A stretch of DNA of 64,000 bases from Zygnema cylindricum (Eukaryota; Streptophyta; Zygnematophyceae; Zygnematales; Zygnemataceae). The position numbers and the translations under genes are program-made. The stretch lies in contig JBBHKE010000928.1 of assembly GCA_037447655.1 (NCBI GenBank), positions 62,001 to 126,000 on the forward strand, in the 5' to 3' direction. Position 1 is the stretch's first letter; the number at the start of each line of letters is the position of its first letter. The notes under the pieces were generated by a model. The model worked only from the letters and a program-made list of their open reading frames with translations. It was not told the DNA's origin and made no database searches. Below, piece after piece: positions 20,865-33,171 of the stretch.

Positions 20865-21593
20865 AGGGTGAAGTTCCATTTGACGAAAAGTGGGGTTGTT
20901 TACAGAAATTAATACCTCTCCGTACTATTCCGTTCCACTTATTTTGTTTTTCCGCGAACAACATTATAGAGAATCTTCCCAATATTCTCCAAAGGTCTAG
21001 GAGGAAACAATTACCGTTGGATATTATTTTCGCGAAGCATTTGCTTCAAAAGTTTTTAAAAATGGTGATGTACCTCGAGAGGTACATCACCATTTACAGA
21101 AAAATTTGAGCCACGACATGTTAGATAATGAGCATACTTGTCACGATGGCAACCAACGCAAATGAAAAAAATTCTCACATGATATATACGTTCAAAAGTC
21201 CAACCGAAAACACAAAATAAATCTCGTAGCACACATTTTTCACGCTATGTTTGTTGGCGCCCATTAGCCACACTATTTTTGGAAACGCTCATTCGTCACG
21301 CCAAAAAACATGAACCCCAAAAAAATGAGCTGGTACTTGACAAGGCGTCTACAAATAGTACAAAAGTTGTGTTTTACAATGACCTAGTATGACACATACA
21401 TGGTACGCAAATGAAAAATTTGGTCGATGTGAAAATCGTTGACGATTTTCAGTATCCGATCTTAACTTACGTGGTACCACTAAATTGTGAACATGTGGGT
21501 TACAGACTCTGCGCGATAGAACATCGTTTAAAATGCAGCATCTTGTAATGTTGGCCTCACAATTATATAATTTCTTGATGGAACTTCACCCTT
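20865..21593. mobile_element. MITE of family X
   Basis: The left end AGGGTGAAGTTCCATTTGAC and right end GATGGAACTTCACCCT are inverted repeats. The sub-terminal GAAAAGTGGGGTTGTTTAC is shared with copies at 47.8 and 51.2 kb. About 730 bp, non-coding. A perfect inverted repeat, GTGATGTACCTCGAGAGGTA continuing to TACATCAC, lies at about 21065-21093. The right end has been duplicated by the 314-bp tandem repeat that follows. Confidence 0.65.
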
Positions 21594-21996
21594 AGACATA
21601 TTTGTTTGTCGCATGTGGTTTTTTCAAATAGTATGAGTTTTAATTATTTGACGAAAAATATAGTGTTTTCATAAAAAGACTTGTGTTTTACAATGACCTG
21701 GTACGACACCTACATGGTACGCAAATGAAAAAATTTGGTCGGTGTGAAAATCGTTGACGATTTTCAGTATCGGATCTTAACTTACGTGGTACCACTAAAT
21801 TGTGAACACGTGGGTTAAAGACTATGCGCGATAGAACATCGTTTAAAATGCAGCATCTTGTAATGTTAGCCTCACAATTATATAATTTCTTGATGGAACT
21901 TCACCCTTAGACATATTTGTTTGTCGCATGTAGGTTTTTTCAAATCGTATGAGTTTTAATTATTTAATAAAAAATTTAGTGTTTTCATAAAAAGAC
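21367..21996. repeat. Tandem duplication, 314-bp unit
   Basis: Copy 1 at 21367-21680 and copy 2 at 21681-21996 are almost identical, from TTGTGTTTTACAATGACCT to ATAAAAAGAC. Differences are few (for example TAGTATGACACA against TGGTACGACACC). Each copy carries the right terminus of the family X MITE, so the second copy is an orphan MITE end. Confidence 0.92.
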
Positions 21997-22420
21997 ATAG
22001 CACATCATTATTCATTGGTATTTTATTCGTGATTTGGTGAGAGATAAGAAGTTTTAGTTTGTCTTTGTTCGGATCATTCCGGACGACATGCTTACTAATC
22101 TCGCATTGTGTGTTGTCTTTGTTAGGGTTATACCTAAGCTAGATTTGCTTTAATTTGTATAGGAGGATTTGTATATGAGAGGGGATGTGTTGGGACAATA
22201 TGTGAATCGTCGTATCGGTTTATTGATTGTTGTTGTTTTATTTTTGTTTGTTTTTCTTTCTTCTGTCCGTTTGTCTACTTTTTGTTTGTTTGAGGTACTT
22301 CGTATCGCTAATCATTGTTGTACCTTACGATTAAAAATAGTCGTGTCTTCGTGTCTAGCTATCGACTAGAGTAAGAAACTAGAGCAAGAGACAAAGAGAT
22401 CGTTTGTAAGAGAAAATGCT
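21997..22420. other. No recognisable gene
   Basis: T-rich plus-strand sequence with one short hydrophobic frame (22169-22369) that shows no domain. Nothing else is seen. Confidence 0.5.
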
Positions 22421-23341
22421 TTAACGATATCTATCTCTATATTGGCGAATGTGAAGTGTCAATGAGTGAATTTTTTGAGTTGTAAATGCTTTTGTTAAAT
22501 TAATCATTTGTGAATGATTTGCACGAAATCGTATTCTCTTTGTCCTATATTCCTTACTTAAACCGTCTTGGTAAGCCTTGTTAGTACTCATGGGCAGTGT
22601 TGTAGTTAAAGATGTGATATAAAACTGCAACCCCTGGCGTCTACTATTTCCTTTCCCAACCACAACTTCTTTATTTTTGAGACCTTAGACTTCTTTATGT
22701 TCACTAACAAAAAAAAAAATTCAGGGCCAACATAAAAAAAATTCAAGACAAGATGCTCGTAATGAATTTCTTCCGCATGGTGTAGCTCAATCTTTGCGGC
22801 CATCCAAAACCCATTGTAGTTTTTGGTCTCACTACAAACATCCAAATTTTTATCATCTTCTTTGGCCTTTCTTTTTTTGTTTGTGGTATTCCAGTCTGTT
22901 TTTGGTGTTCCAATCTTTTCTTACCTGTTTCTTCTTACTGCTTTCCGAAATATCCGAACCCTCACACACATTGGAGCTAGGACTCGGCTCCTTCATTTTA
23001 TTGTTTCCTTTATCTTTTTTTCCTAACTTGATTTTCTCCTCAAGGACCCGCAACCATTTGTCAAATGTGCAACGATGACAGGGGTCAAAACTGGTTTCAT
23101 TACCACTGGCCTTTTTCTAACTAAAAGGATCTTTGGGAAGGGGTTTCTTAGACTTAGGGAGAAATCCTTGAATGTTTCCTCCAAAAGCCTTTACTAAGTT
23201 GAATTTCTTTTTAGTACGTTGTTGAAAAGGCATTCCAAGAGAGGTGGCTCTTTCAAAGGCTCTGGTGAAATCTTTAGTTTGAAATATGGGGATGGTGTAC
23301 TTTTCTTCGTCTTCCCTCTCATCTGTTAAAACTCGATAAAG
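22421..23341 (-). pseudogene. Gag-like or unknown ORF next to a tRNA-Met primer site
   Basis: From about 23333 the minus strand is open for about 70 codons (DEREDEEKYTIPIFQTKDFT, then FERATSLGMPFQQRTKKK). It hits one stop, then continues in the same frame for about 90 codons into a Ser/Lys-rich tail (GKKDKGNNKMKEPSPSS) ending near 22853. A different frame, 22845-22606, follows (MAAKIELHHAEEIHYEHLVL). It begins right after the primer site at 23342-23353, so a retroelement Gag is likely. No zinc knuckle or known domain is seen. Confidence 0.4.
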
Positions 23342-23353
23342 TGCTCCGATACC
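23342..23353 (-). other. Primer binding site, tRNA-Met 3' end type
   Basis: On the minus strand TGGTATCGGAGC differs by one base from TGGTATCAGAGC, the usual plant copia primer site complementary to the initiator tRNA-Met 3' end. It lies directly after the LTR-like repeat 23354-23598. This contrasts with the half-tRNA type sites inferred for elements A, C and D. Confidence 0.7.
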
Positions 23354-23598
23354 ACTTCTTAATAATCGATAAAGTGCTCACATAGATGCTCACATAAAGA
23401 ATCAATATCACAGCGGAAGCTAACAGAAAATAAATCTCATAGCGGAAAACATTCTTTCATTGCTCACAAATAAATCTTATTGGCAGAATAGAAAATATAT
23501 TAAGCCGAAGCTTTCTCTATACAAAGCTCTCACACTTACTCTCATTATTCTCTTATTCTGACATATAACTTACATCTTCCTCCTTCCTTACTCCTCTT
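23354..23598 (-). repeat. LTR-like repeat, cut by the scaffold gap
   Basis: Closely matches 27610-27852 in the same orientation, including CTCACAGCGGAAGCTAACA and TCTTCCTCCTTCCTTACTCC. The adjacent primer site indicates a 5' LTR of a minus-strand element. The far side ends in ten N at 23599-23608, so its full length is unknown. A short extra copy of ATCGATAAAGTGCTC near 23325 is outside the LTR. Confidence 0.7.
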
Positions 23599-23608
23599 NN
23601 NNNNNNNN
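23599..23608. other. Assembly gap
   Basis: Ten N. Sequence on the two sides may not be truly adjacent. Confidence 0.99.
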
Positions 23609-26439
23609 TACCTGAAGACGACCCTCCGAGTGATTGATAACGCCACTAAATAAATACGAATGCGAAAAAATTACAACACACTACATTAGAACACAACATA
23701 AGTGACGATAGTAAGTGTTCGATGTTACATTCACTAGATTTTAACTACGTATGTCTATAAATATCAGTCACCTTACTAGAACATTTCGACACTTTTGTTT
23801 ACAACACATAACCGTTTACAGAATAGCGCTATTTAGGCTATAAGCTAGTTAGTTTGTAGCTTACCAGTTTCCCGCATAAAAATTTCAAAATCTCACTCCT
23901 TACGTTTTTACGTACGTTTATTTCGTACTGCCTGTTGGAACCCCAACAACCCACCAAATTTATCGCGATAATTTTTGTTGGTCACCGAGCAATATTCCGG
24001 ACCCTTTGACCATTCGATGTTTGATTGATCGAATATCGGATTTATCGCGATAAGACATTTGCCAATACACAACATTTGTTTTCACAGCTTTACAAGATCA
24101 TTCCACTGACTATAAATATCTGTATGCATCAATTTTAGATCACTTACATTGTAGCTTGTGAATGATAGCAGTGAATACAACACAAGATTACATCACACAA
24201 CATTAAAAAAGCGTAAGCATAAATAAATCACCGCAATAGTTAGTGAGCCTCCCAGCAGAAGTCCATAATACTTCACCAAAAAAAATCTTACCTCAAGTCC
24301 TCCTCTCTCGGTGTATATCTCCGAAACTTAGACGCAATTCTCCATGTTGATAACATTATCAAAAGGGGCACTAAATGCACGTATCCGTGTTTATCAAATA
24401 GTTGAAAGTATCAAGAAACACGAAGAGCTAGCAAATCATCCACATATTGAAAGAATTCACGAATTTAATCACTCACAAGATATCACATCATACATCAGCC
24501 AATATACACATATATTACATCGAATCTTTTCTCTAACAAGCTTTCGCTGTACAAAATCATAACTTAGTATTAAAACAAAACACAAACAAAAAGCACTAGA
24601 ATACACGACCAAAAACACATACCTGACTAACCGATACCAAAACATAACATGGGTAGACTGACCACGAACAAAAAGGTGTGCGAGACAAGAAACACAACTG
24701 GATACAACATCATGAACCGAACCAAACGCACGTCTAACAACTTAGTTATACCAAAACATAGTAATTACAAGCGCAAACCGATACACAAGTAGATACAAAC
24801 ACAATCCAAATTGCGATTCACCGATACTTACGATTCCCAACAATGTCCCAACAATGACTCCAACAGGATGAATTAGACTTAAGTACCAATAAACTACATA
24901 ACTAAGCGCACCCAAACAATCAATACAAATGCAAACCATATAAACTAACTCCAATGCAAACCGCGTAAGTAGCGCCGGTCAGATGAAAGGTCAATTTTAA
25001 CAAGCGCACGATTTCATGATGCTACCCAACAATAAAGGGTTTTAGGGGTCTTTATATTTGCCCATGGTTAATTAAACCCAACAAAATCTCTTACATGTAT
25101 ACACAACCGTGAAAAGATAAACAAGCTCACGATAAAATTTCACACATCACCACCATAAACAGAAAGAACTCAACAAGAAACACTTGTTTTAATTCAAAGA
25201 TTTTCTCAATTTCTCTCTCAAAAAAAGATTTATTCACTGCTTAGTTTATAACAACTATCAATAAACTTGTTGTATAACGAACATACAATAGAAAACGGTA
25301 CCATACACCTCATATGTAATCACTAAAGGCCAAACATACAAAGCCCAAACTGACAAGATCGAACCGATACAAATATACTATCGCAAGAGCTCGACAGATA
25401 CGTCGATTCACACATTTTTTCCAAACTTTCCCACTCTCATTGGATGGATGCTTACACCGGTATTATAACAAACCTAACTTAGGTCTAAATAAAACAAAAA
25501 CATAACTTACGACATATTTTCTAAATTGAGATCCACGCAAATATGCATCACGATAGCCATAATTCTATAATTCGCCACTCGAATGAATCACCTAACTAAT
25601 AATCAGTGTCTAAACCAAGTATCAAAATATTTCCTTCACTGGCTCTCAAAAATATCTTAACTGCTTGCAATATCTTTATGATGAAATCAAACGGAAAAAC
25701 GTCCAACTTTGTCCCTAAACTAAATAATATCAAGCGATTAATTGCTCCTTTGTACCAGACATCCCAATACTCGTTGAAGCATCACAAGTAGCCTCAATGG
25801 CGTGAATGATTATACCTCTACTACAAACGTTAGCTAAAATGTTAACCGAAGCGTATATTTCCTCCTGTTGAAATCCCTTACATACCAATCTAGCTTGGTA
25901 TTTGACCACCTCATCATGTTAGCATGCATTAGTCCTAAACACTTCCATCAATCATTTTCTTCCGAACAGGTAACTTCACCTCCTCAAATGTCAAATTATC
26001 CAACGCAAATATGTACTCTTTCTCCCACGCAAATTTTCACTTTTACCTGATTTGCTTGATTATCGATTGGGTTAAAGACTGCAAATTGTTGACATTGACT
26101 TACTCACTAATTGCTAAAATAAAAGTCATTATCTTTAACACCAAAAGTGAAGTAGTGAGACTAGGAAAGGTCTCGACCTTTTAGGTCAAGTATGATTTGT
26201 CCAATTTCTTCTAATCGGTCACTCGGGTACTCCTACCAACCATGGTTAACTCCTTTTCAACATCATTGTGCTCACTCAAAGATAGTAAAATCAAATTCAA
26301 CTTTTGACTCTCTTAGTTTTCTGCGAAGACCGAGAATTTTGGTGCCATCACTACGGGCCTCTTGTGTCTACATTTTTGGAATTTGATTAGCCCTTAATTG
26401 CAGGTCGAGTTGATTTTCCCTTAGCCAGCAAAATTATTT
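23609..26439. other. AT-rich, decayed repeat DNA without a recognisable gene
   Basis: Only short frames with no domain. The stretch lies between an LTR-like repeat and a copia integrase remnant on the same strand, so it may be worn reverse transcriptase and RNase H of an old copia element, but no motif can be read. Confidence 0.4.
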
Positions 26440-26835
26440 TTCTTCATTTTAAACTCCTCCCCTACATGTGTGTCATCAAAATCCATACCAAATTCGTGTT
26501 TTCTTTCAAATTTCATCACAGATTTGAGATTCTCATGAAAATCCACATTTGAAGACTCAACAACCAAAGTCCTCTTTGGATCATACCCTCGCTATAAGCT
26601 ACCCCATAAAAATCACCTTTTAAATTTTAGGGGCAATCTTCCCTTTCCTTTCAGTCCGTTCCAGGTACGCGGTTGCTAAACAACCCCAAATCTTTAATTG
26701 CTTGATAGATGGCACTCGATCACCTTATAACTATATTTCGGGTTTTTTGTCATCGAACATCGATGTCATTCTCCGGTTACAAACATAGTTCAAATCTGTG
26801 AACCGATACATAACCAACCGCAGTGAATCAAACTA
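26440..26835 (-). pseudogene. Copia integrase C-terminal fragment
   Basis: Minus-strand translation in shifting frames gives KIWGCLATAYLERTERKGKI, then KVIFMG, then an AYSEGYDPKRTLVVESSNVD stretch. It fits the conserved end of copia integrase, where a (R/K)-V/I-(F/W)-G-C segment is followed by a K-..F-x-G-Y motif. Many stops. It is the only recognisable pol piece in this zone. Confidence 0.6.
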
Positions 26836-26853
26836 AAACTTACTTAGTGTGAC

Positions 26854-27109
26854 ATCAATCGATCCGGCGATTCCCACAATGACCCAACAAGTGATCCCAA
26901 AAAGACTAGACCGTGTGAATAACACTAATTCGGTGCCCCTAAACTTTGACATGCAAAAAACATGATTAAGATTTATATTTCATCAATCGATCCGGCGATT
27001 CCCACAATGACCCAACAAGTGATTCCAAAAAGACTAGAACGTGTGAATAACACTAATTCGACGCCCCTAAACTTTGACATGCAAAAAACATGACTAAAAT
27101 TTATATTTT
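26854..27109. repeat. Tandem duplication, 128-bp unit
   Basis: Copies at 26854-26981 and 26982-27109 start ATCAATCGATCCGGCGATTC and differ at only a handful of places. Non-coding. Confidence 0.9.
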
Positions 27110-27609
27110 TTCCTTTATGGTTATATGAGTGTTGTTCAATTAATGTTGATTGTTGTGATTAGGGCATTTTTAAATAGTATAGTGTTTGAAATGTGTCATT
27201 TTGAACTAAAACCGTTCGTTGTTTCATGCAAACATGCAGAAATATTGTCAAATAATGTCGTCGACATGCGATAGTGAGTGCGTCGACACGGAAAAGTGGA
27301 ATCGGATTTGATTCCTTGTAGTAAAGACGTGGGGAAATAACACAAACTTGTTTTCACAGGTTCGAACGTCGACCATGTGAACACAGACTATATCGGCTAT
27401 AGTATGTGAATGTGTATCCAAAATAGTGTTAGATGTATAAGTAGCGTTACTTTCTGTTGGCTTTAGGCCCTTGAACCCAAAGCATATTTAATAACAATAT
27501 TTTTTCTGTACTCTCGGCAATCGTGGTGGTACACCGTGTATCGCTATAAGTGTTAATTGTTTTCGACACTTTTTTTTTTCTACGAGCACACTTTCCAGAT
27601 TGTGGATTC
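27110..27609. other. No recognisable gene
   Basis: AT-rich. One short minus-strand frame (27384-27196) without a domain. Confidence 0.5.
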
Positions 27610-27852
27610 TGTTAAAAATCGTTCAAAGTGCTCACAGAGAGATGCTCACAATAACAATTAATCTCACAGCGGAAGCTAACAAAAAATAAATCTCATAGCG
27701 GAAAACATTCTTTCACTGCTCACAAATAAATCTTATCGGTAGAATAGAAAATATATTAAGCCGAAGCTCTCCATACTAAGCTCTCACACTTACTCTCATT
27801 CTTCTCTTATTCCGACATATAACTTACATCTTCCTCCTTCCTTACTCCTCTT
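27610..27852 (-). repeat. LTR-like repeat, second copy
   Basis: Begins TGTTAAAAATCG on the plus strand and matches 23354-23598. In the minus direction it ends TTTTTAACA, a proper CA end, followed by GAATCC and no primer site. It could be a solo LTR or the 3' LTR of an element further right. The boundary at 27852 is where similarity to the first copy can no longer be followed because of the gap there. Confidence 0.65.
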
Positions 27853-28850
27853 CTCTCTCTACATCTTAATGTGTCACGTATTAAGACACATGATGCATCT
27901 CCTCTTAGACTGCATACTAAACTGATGGAAAACACTCACTAATATACCTTTTTAACACCGACAACTCACGACCACTAACTCCACTAAGTGAAAACAAACA
28001 AGGGCGCCAAAGTCCACATGCAAATGTGCGCCTAAAAAACATTCAAGCGCTGAAGCAAAGTGGCATGCACTAAAGGAACTAGACACGTACAACGTACTAA
28101 ATATCATAGTCACCTTTCAAGACAGACGTAACCAAACTGAACCATCACACACATAAATAATGTACCGGCTGGGTACTGAACCACGGTACATTAAACAAAC
28201 CACAGGTACTCCGATGCAAGTCTTGAAACCATACTCAAACCCGAATCGCGCCACGCAAACCAAAAACGTCAACAAATCCGCAGACAGCCGATTCTCCACA
28301 TCTCATCCGTCGATTCTTCCAATAATCCTAACATTATCTATAGTTTATTGTTTAGTAGTTGGTACAACATCAGCCATAATTAATTCAACGATAAAGCTAC
28401 TAAAAGTACCATACAAAATAGTGTTACTACGATAGTGATTATTAGTAAATTCTTAACTAAAACAATAAACAAACTACGTAAATGTGTACTGCTGAACATG
28501 TTTAACAACTTAACAAAATTTTACAAGCAAAGCTTAATCACACACATACTTATGACCACTCAAAGACGCCCATAAATGCACATAAAATGTGTACTTTCTC
28601 TATTGATCTTGAACAAGTAGACTTCAAAATGACTAAGTTAATTAATACTAATACATTATTGAAATCAAGGATCCTCTATTGTGAGTAACGAAAGGAACTT
28701 GGGACCACGCACGTCCAATAATGATCAAGAATCAAAGATCCAACCTCAAAGAAATTATTGTAGTAGAATCACAAAAATTAGGAGAGGGAAGGAGGAATGG
28801 GCATTCACATCTGTAGACAAGATAGTATCACATTTTTGGAATCCGTTATA
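27853..28850. other. No recognisable gene
   Basis: AT-rich. Two short overlapping frames near 28.1-28.4 kb show no domain. Confidence 0.5.
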
Positions 28851-28855
28851 GAATG

Positions 28856-29938
28856 TGCAACTTTGAGACCTCCATTGGCCCTCAGAGTGACCATCTCACA
28901 CGAAGCCCCTAAAATAACCCTGACCCCTTTGGGTCTCCTCAAGAATAAGTGTCAACTTGACAGATAAAAACTTTGACCAACTTCATCCCTGTGAAGACAA
29001 GACTCCCTTGAGTGGATAGCAAAAAAAAATATCTGAAATTTGCTCCCTTTAGTTGTAAGTTATGGTGGGTCAAAGTTGACCTTTTGTACACAAGCTCTCT
29101 TGGAGAGAGGCAACTACCTACTTAAATTTTCTAAGTCCTATCTCTCTCCAAAACTCTATCTACTAATGTACAGCACCAATCACAATACTGTGTCGTACAA
29201 AAAAGTACAGGTGGTATGTACGGCCATTGTACAACATGGCCAAAAAGTCGACACGTGTCATATCTAGATTCGTTCCTCTAATCCGCGGAGATGCCGGAAT
29301 CGAATGTGGTTGTGCCACGTGTCATTCGATGTGGCGGTGACCGCAAGCTGCCAAAATCCTATTCCGCGACCTCTCCATCTTTCGTGGCCGTCCAATGAAA
29401 GCCGGCTTTCAATTATAGTCGTCGAAAATAGATGCGCCGTATTTGTTTCATTGGCGAAAAAAATGCGCGGTACTTAATTTGCGAAGTACAGTATGTCGTA
29501 CGAATGTTTTAACTGTGTCTATATTACCAGTTTGTTCACGCCGTTAAATGAATTTATGTAGTCGTACAGATTTAAATATTTATCAAACCCTATATGTCTT
29601 AACACCGATCCTAGACTATAGGATAGAGCTACATGCTAATTCTGACTTGCCGAACGGTAGGTTCCATAATCAAATCCTGGGTCCGTCAAGTATATTTTGG
29701 CAAACCTACCAAAATCTATCGCCTGTCTCTTTATCTCGAAAAAGCATAGGCAACCATTGCTATAGCTACCTCTCTCTAAAAAGCATAGGCGGCTATTGCT
29801 CTAGCTCCCTCTTTAACCTTCAATGATTGCGACAAGTGTGGGAGCTGAAGAGAGGAGTTAGAGGCAGATTCCATCGCCTTCTTTTTCTGTATTTCATTTT
29901 AGACCTATAAAACAATATGAGAACCATTAATTTCTACA
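28856..29938 (-). repeat. 3' LTR of element B
   Basis: 1083 bp, TG to CA on the minus strand (TGTAGAAATTAATGG to AAGTTGCA). It matches the split 5' LTR and, inverted, 8333-9295. An ATG near the end (28875) opens the leader MEVSKL. A purine tract ending CGGGAG lies just upstream at 29939. Confidence 0.88.
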
Positions 29939-29951
29939 CTCCCGTTATTTT

Positions 29952-30630
29952 CTAGTCACTCTTTAATGTCAAACCACACTTCTCCTTGTAAAAAAATAGC
30001 TTAGGGGAAGGCACAGGTTTGGTCATCATATCTGCTACCATCTCGCTATCTGGTCTATACTCTAAACTTACTATTTTGTTTTCTACCTTCTCTCTAACAA
30101 AGCTCAGTCTAATGTCTATGTATTTTGCTTTAAAATGATGTTTAGGATTGGCAGCAATAGCGATTGCTGCCTGATTATCACAAAAAAAAAAATTGCACAC
30201 CACTCTTAAGGTGACCAAGCTCACCAAGCAAAGACTTGACCCACATCAATATTTTTACAACAGAGCAAGAGGCCGTATAATCAGCCTCCATGGTGGACTG
30301 AGCAATAACCATTTGTTGTTTGCTACTCCTGCAACAAGCCCCATCACCGAGATATAATACATATCCAGAAGTACATCTCCTCATCGAAGTATCACTATAT
30401 TTGGCATCACTCCAAGTAGTGATGTTAGTATTCCCCCCAACCAAATGCAACCATAGATCCCTAGTTCCTATCAAATATCTAATGACTCTCTTAGCTGCCT
30501 CCCAATCTCTTTTAGTGCGAGCATTTAGACTTTTACTAAGCACTCCTACAACTGCAGCTAAATTCGGTCGGGTACAATTCATAAAATAGATTAGGCTTCC
30601 CACTACTTGCCGGTAAGGAATAGTTTGCAT
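29952..30630 (-). pseudogene. RNase H domain of element B
   Basis: The frame 30630-30178 runs from the reverse-transcriptase linker (YRQVVGSLIYFMNCTRPNLA) through TWSDAKYSDTSMRRCTSGYV and TMEADYTASC. The frame 30227-29952 continues FCDNQAAIAIAANPKHH to VADMMTKPVPSPKLFF. An A-rich tract near 30180-30190 causes the frameshift between them. In the Glu motif, E-A-E-Y is E-A-D-Y. The same region is found at 8100-8322 in the opposite orientation. Confidence 0.88.
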
Positions 30631-30708
30631 GAAGTTTTGTTCTTTAGGACCTAACTCCTCGTCTAAGATTATGACTTATTCTTCCACACTCCCCTCGCTT
30701 CCCTTTTT

Positions 30709-31749
30709 TTACTCCATTGGAGTTGAACAACTATTAGCCTTATCTATCTGAAACTTTTCCAACATATTCCCTATTGCTTCTTTTTGAGTTAGTCTTATAA
30801 TCTTTCTTTCTCGGTCTCTTTCTACTTGAACTTCCAAAATAAACCTTGCCATCCCGATATCCTTTATCTCAAATCTCCCCTTAAGATCGGTTTTCAGTTT
30901 GTTAATTTTGTCCATTGATTTACTCAAAACAAGCAAATCATCAACATAAATTGCAATAAAAATAACACCTTCCTCATCTTCAAAAACATAGACTGAGTGA
31001 TCTGGGCTGATACGGATATATCCTAGACCGGTAAGAAACTCATCAAGCTTCTCTTTCCACTGTCGAGGTGCCTGTTTCAAACCATAAAGAGATTTAATCA
31101 GCAGGCATACCTTACTATCCTCTCCTTGCTCCACAAATCTTTTGGATTGTCGTATGACGATCTCCTTTTCCAATTCTCCATTCAAAAAGATTGTCTTGAT
31201 GTCCATTTGGTGCACCTCTATGTCTTCCGCTGCTGCAAGACTGAGAAGTATGCGTATAGAGGGAAATCTGACGACCTCGGCAACGGTTTCCTCTTAGTCG
31301 AATCGCTCTTTCTATGTAAATCATTTTGCCACTAACCGGGCCTTGTAGTGCTCAATGGTGTTATCTGGGTTCAGTTTTAATTTGAACACCAACTTCCAAC
31401 CCATTTGTTCTCGGTTAGGTGGACAATCCACCAGCTCCCAAGTATAGGCTGTCATGATTGAGGCCATCTCCTCATTGATGGTTGTCTTCCACCAGTTCCT
31501 TTCTGGACAATTCATTGCTCCTCCATAAGTCTGAGGTTTATCTGGACGAGAGAGTTTTGTAACCTTGTTATTAACCAATTTTTCTTGCAACCTTTTGCTA
31601 CTTCTCCTACCTCCCTCAAAATCTGTGGCCGGAATAGATGGTTCCTGTGGGTTCTTACAAACAATCTTGGCATCTCCCCTGTCCCTTGATTCCGAATCAT
31701 TTTCCACCACGTCTTTTGCTGCGTGTAGAGTTGTCACTAGAGTTTCCAC
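30709..31749 (-). pseudogene. Reverse transcriptase of element B
   Basis: The frame 31749-31321 carries an acidic linker, then ERNWWKTTINEEMASIM and KLNPDNTIEHYKARLVAK. The frame 31215-30709 starts MHQMDIKTIFLNGELEKEIV (first Asp), then LLIKSLYGLKQAPRQW, FIAIYVDDLLVLSKS (YVDD at 30948-30937) and ERDRERKIIRLTQKEAIGNM. A gap of about 100 bp between the frames, with a stop near 31290, breaks it. Confidence 0.9.
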
Positions 31750-32756
31750 GGCCTAGTCCTTCTCGGTGTGATTTGTACCTGCAAGAATGTCATCTTCTGT
31801 GAAACCAGGATAGTTAGAAAGGTCAAAGTCATCTGAATTTTTTGGCTCAAATCTATTTTTTACTGACTTTGTTTGCTTGAAGTGATCCACAAACTTTCCT
31901 TCATCCATAACTACTAGATGCTTTACTACGATTATATCTTCTCTTTTTAGGTCATAAACACTGTATCCTTTTACATCCTCATCATATCCTAAAAAGTACC
32001 TCGGTTTTCCTTTGGGATCTAGCTTCTAACTAGACCAATCTTTATCTAGACTAAACACTTTATTGGCGAAAACCTTTAAGTGAGATATGTCTCGTTCCGG
32101 CCGGTCCATCTCTCATAAGGTGTTTGGCCTTTTAATGCTGAAGTAAAAACTCTATTTTTGAGGTTATTAGCACACTTCACTCCTTGGCCCCAAACCTTTT
32201 TCCTATCTTCTTATCCGACAACATACTTTTAGCACTATTTCTTAAAAACCTATTTAATCTTTCAATTACCCCATTCTGTTACGGGTTTTTTGGAACTGTC
32301 TTTTGGTGTTGGACTCTATCTTCCCTCAGAAAATCCTCAAACTAGTTAGAGGTATACTCTCCACCATTGTCAGTCCTTACTCTCTTTATTGGGGTTTCAT
32401 GGAGTTTTTCACTCCATGCTTTTTATTGTCTAAAACATTCCTGAGCCTCTGACTTCTTTTTCAAAAATACACCTGGAATACCAAGACCAATCATCGGTGA
32501 TAGTCATCATATATCTCTTCCCCCAGGGTGAGGGCACTTTAGCTGGTCCCTAAATATTTGTGTGTACTAAATCTCGAATCTTTTCTCCCTTATAGGTGGC
32601 AGTTTTTGGGAAGGGTAACATGTGTGCTTTACCTTGAGCACATCCACTACAATCAGTTAGATTCTCACCAAACTGAATCTTTTCTAGTGCTCCCATCTTT
32701 TTCATCTCTTTTAACTTATCTAGATTCACATGCCGAAGCCTCTTATGCCACAACAT
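31750..32756 (-). pseudogene. Pre-integrase and integrase of element B
   Basis: The frame 32756-32550 begins LWHKRLRHVNLDKLKEMKKM and has DCSGCAQGKAHMLPFPK, the zinc-binding part. The catalytic core after it is badly worn, with many stops. Fragments such as TITDDWSW near 32500 and the core Asp region near 32370 can still be followed. The region 32150-31800 retains the end of the core and a YDVY-like tail. Confidence 0.75.
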
Positions 32757-32910
32757 TATATCATGAACACCAGCATAATAAAGTTTCTTCTTTTCATTGC
32801 TTAAAATCAGCCTAAATATCCCTTGGCTACCTTTTTCAACAGTGAAATAAACTTCCTCCTCAAAACTAGCAATAAAGACTCCTTTTCTAGTGCTAGTATC
32901 AAAACCCTTA

Positions 32911-33171
32911 TCATCTAATACAGATGTAGAGATGAGGTTTTTTTTTCAGCTCCGGAATAAACAATACATCAGAGAATGTAACTATGGATGTCTTTCGTTC
33001 TACTAACTCTTTTAGATCTACCCATCCTCCAAGAGTAGTAGTGACTATCCTCTCATCCCCGTACTCTATTTCTACGGTGGGAATCTTTCTTATCTTAGTG
33101 AACGGGTGTTTATCCTTACACATGTGCATGGAGGCACGTGAATCTACAATCCAACCTGCTTCACCTTCCAA
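32911..33171 (-). pseudogene. Aspartic protease of element B
   Basis: An 86-codon frame with GWIVDSRASMHMCKDKHPFT. The active-site motif is DSRAS; the usual Gly is Arg, which would be expected to destroy activity. Downstream, SDVLFIPELKKK matches the conserved L-x-x-V-L-x-V-P stretch that precedes the pre-integrase region. Confidence 0.82.
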
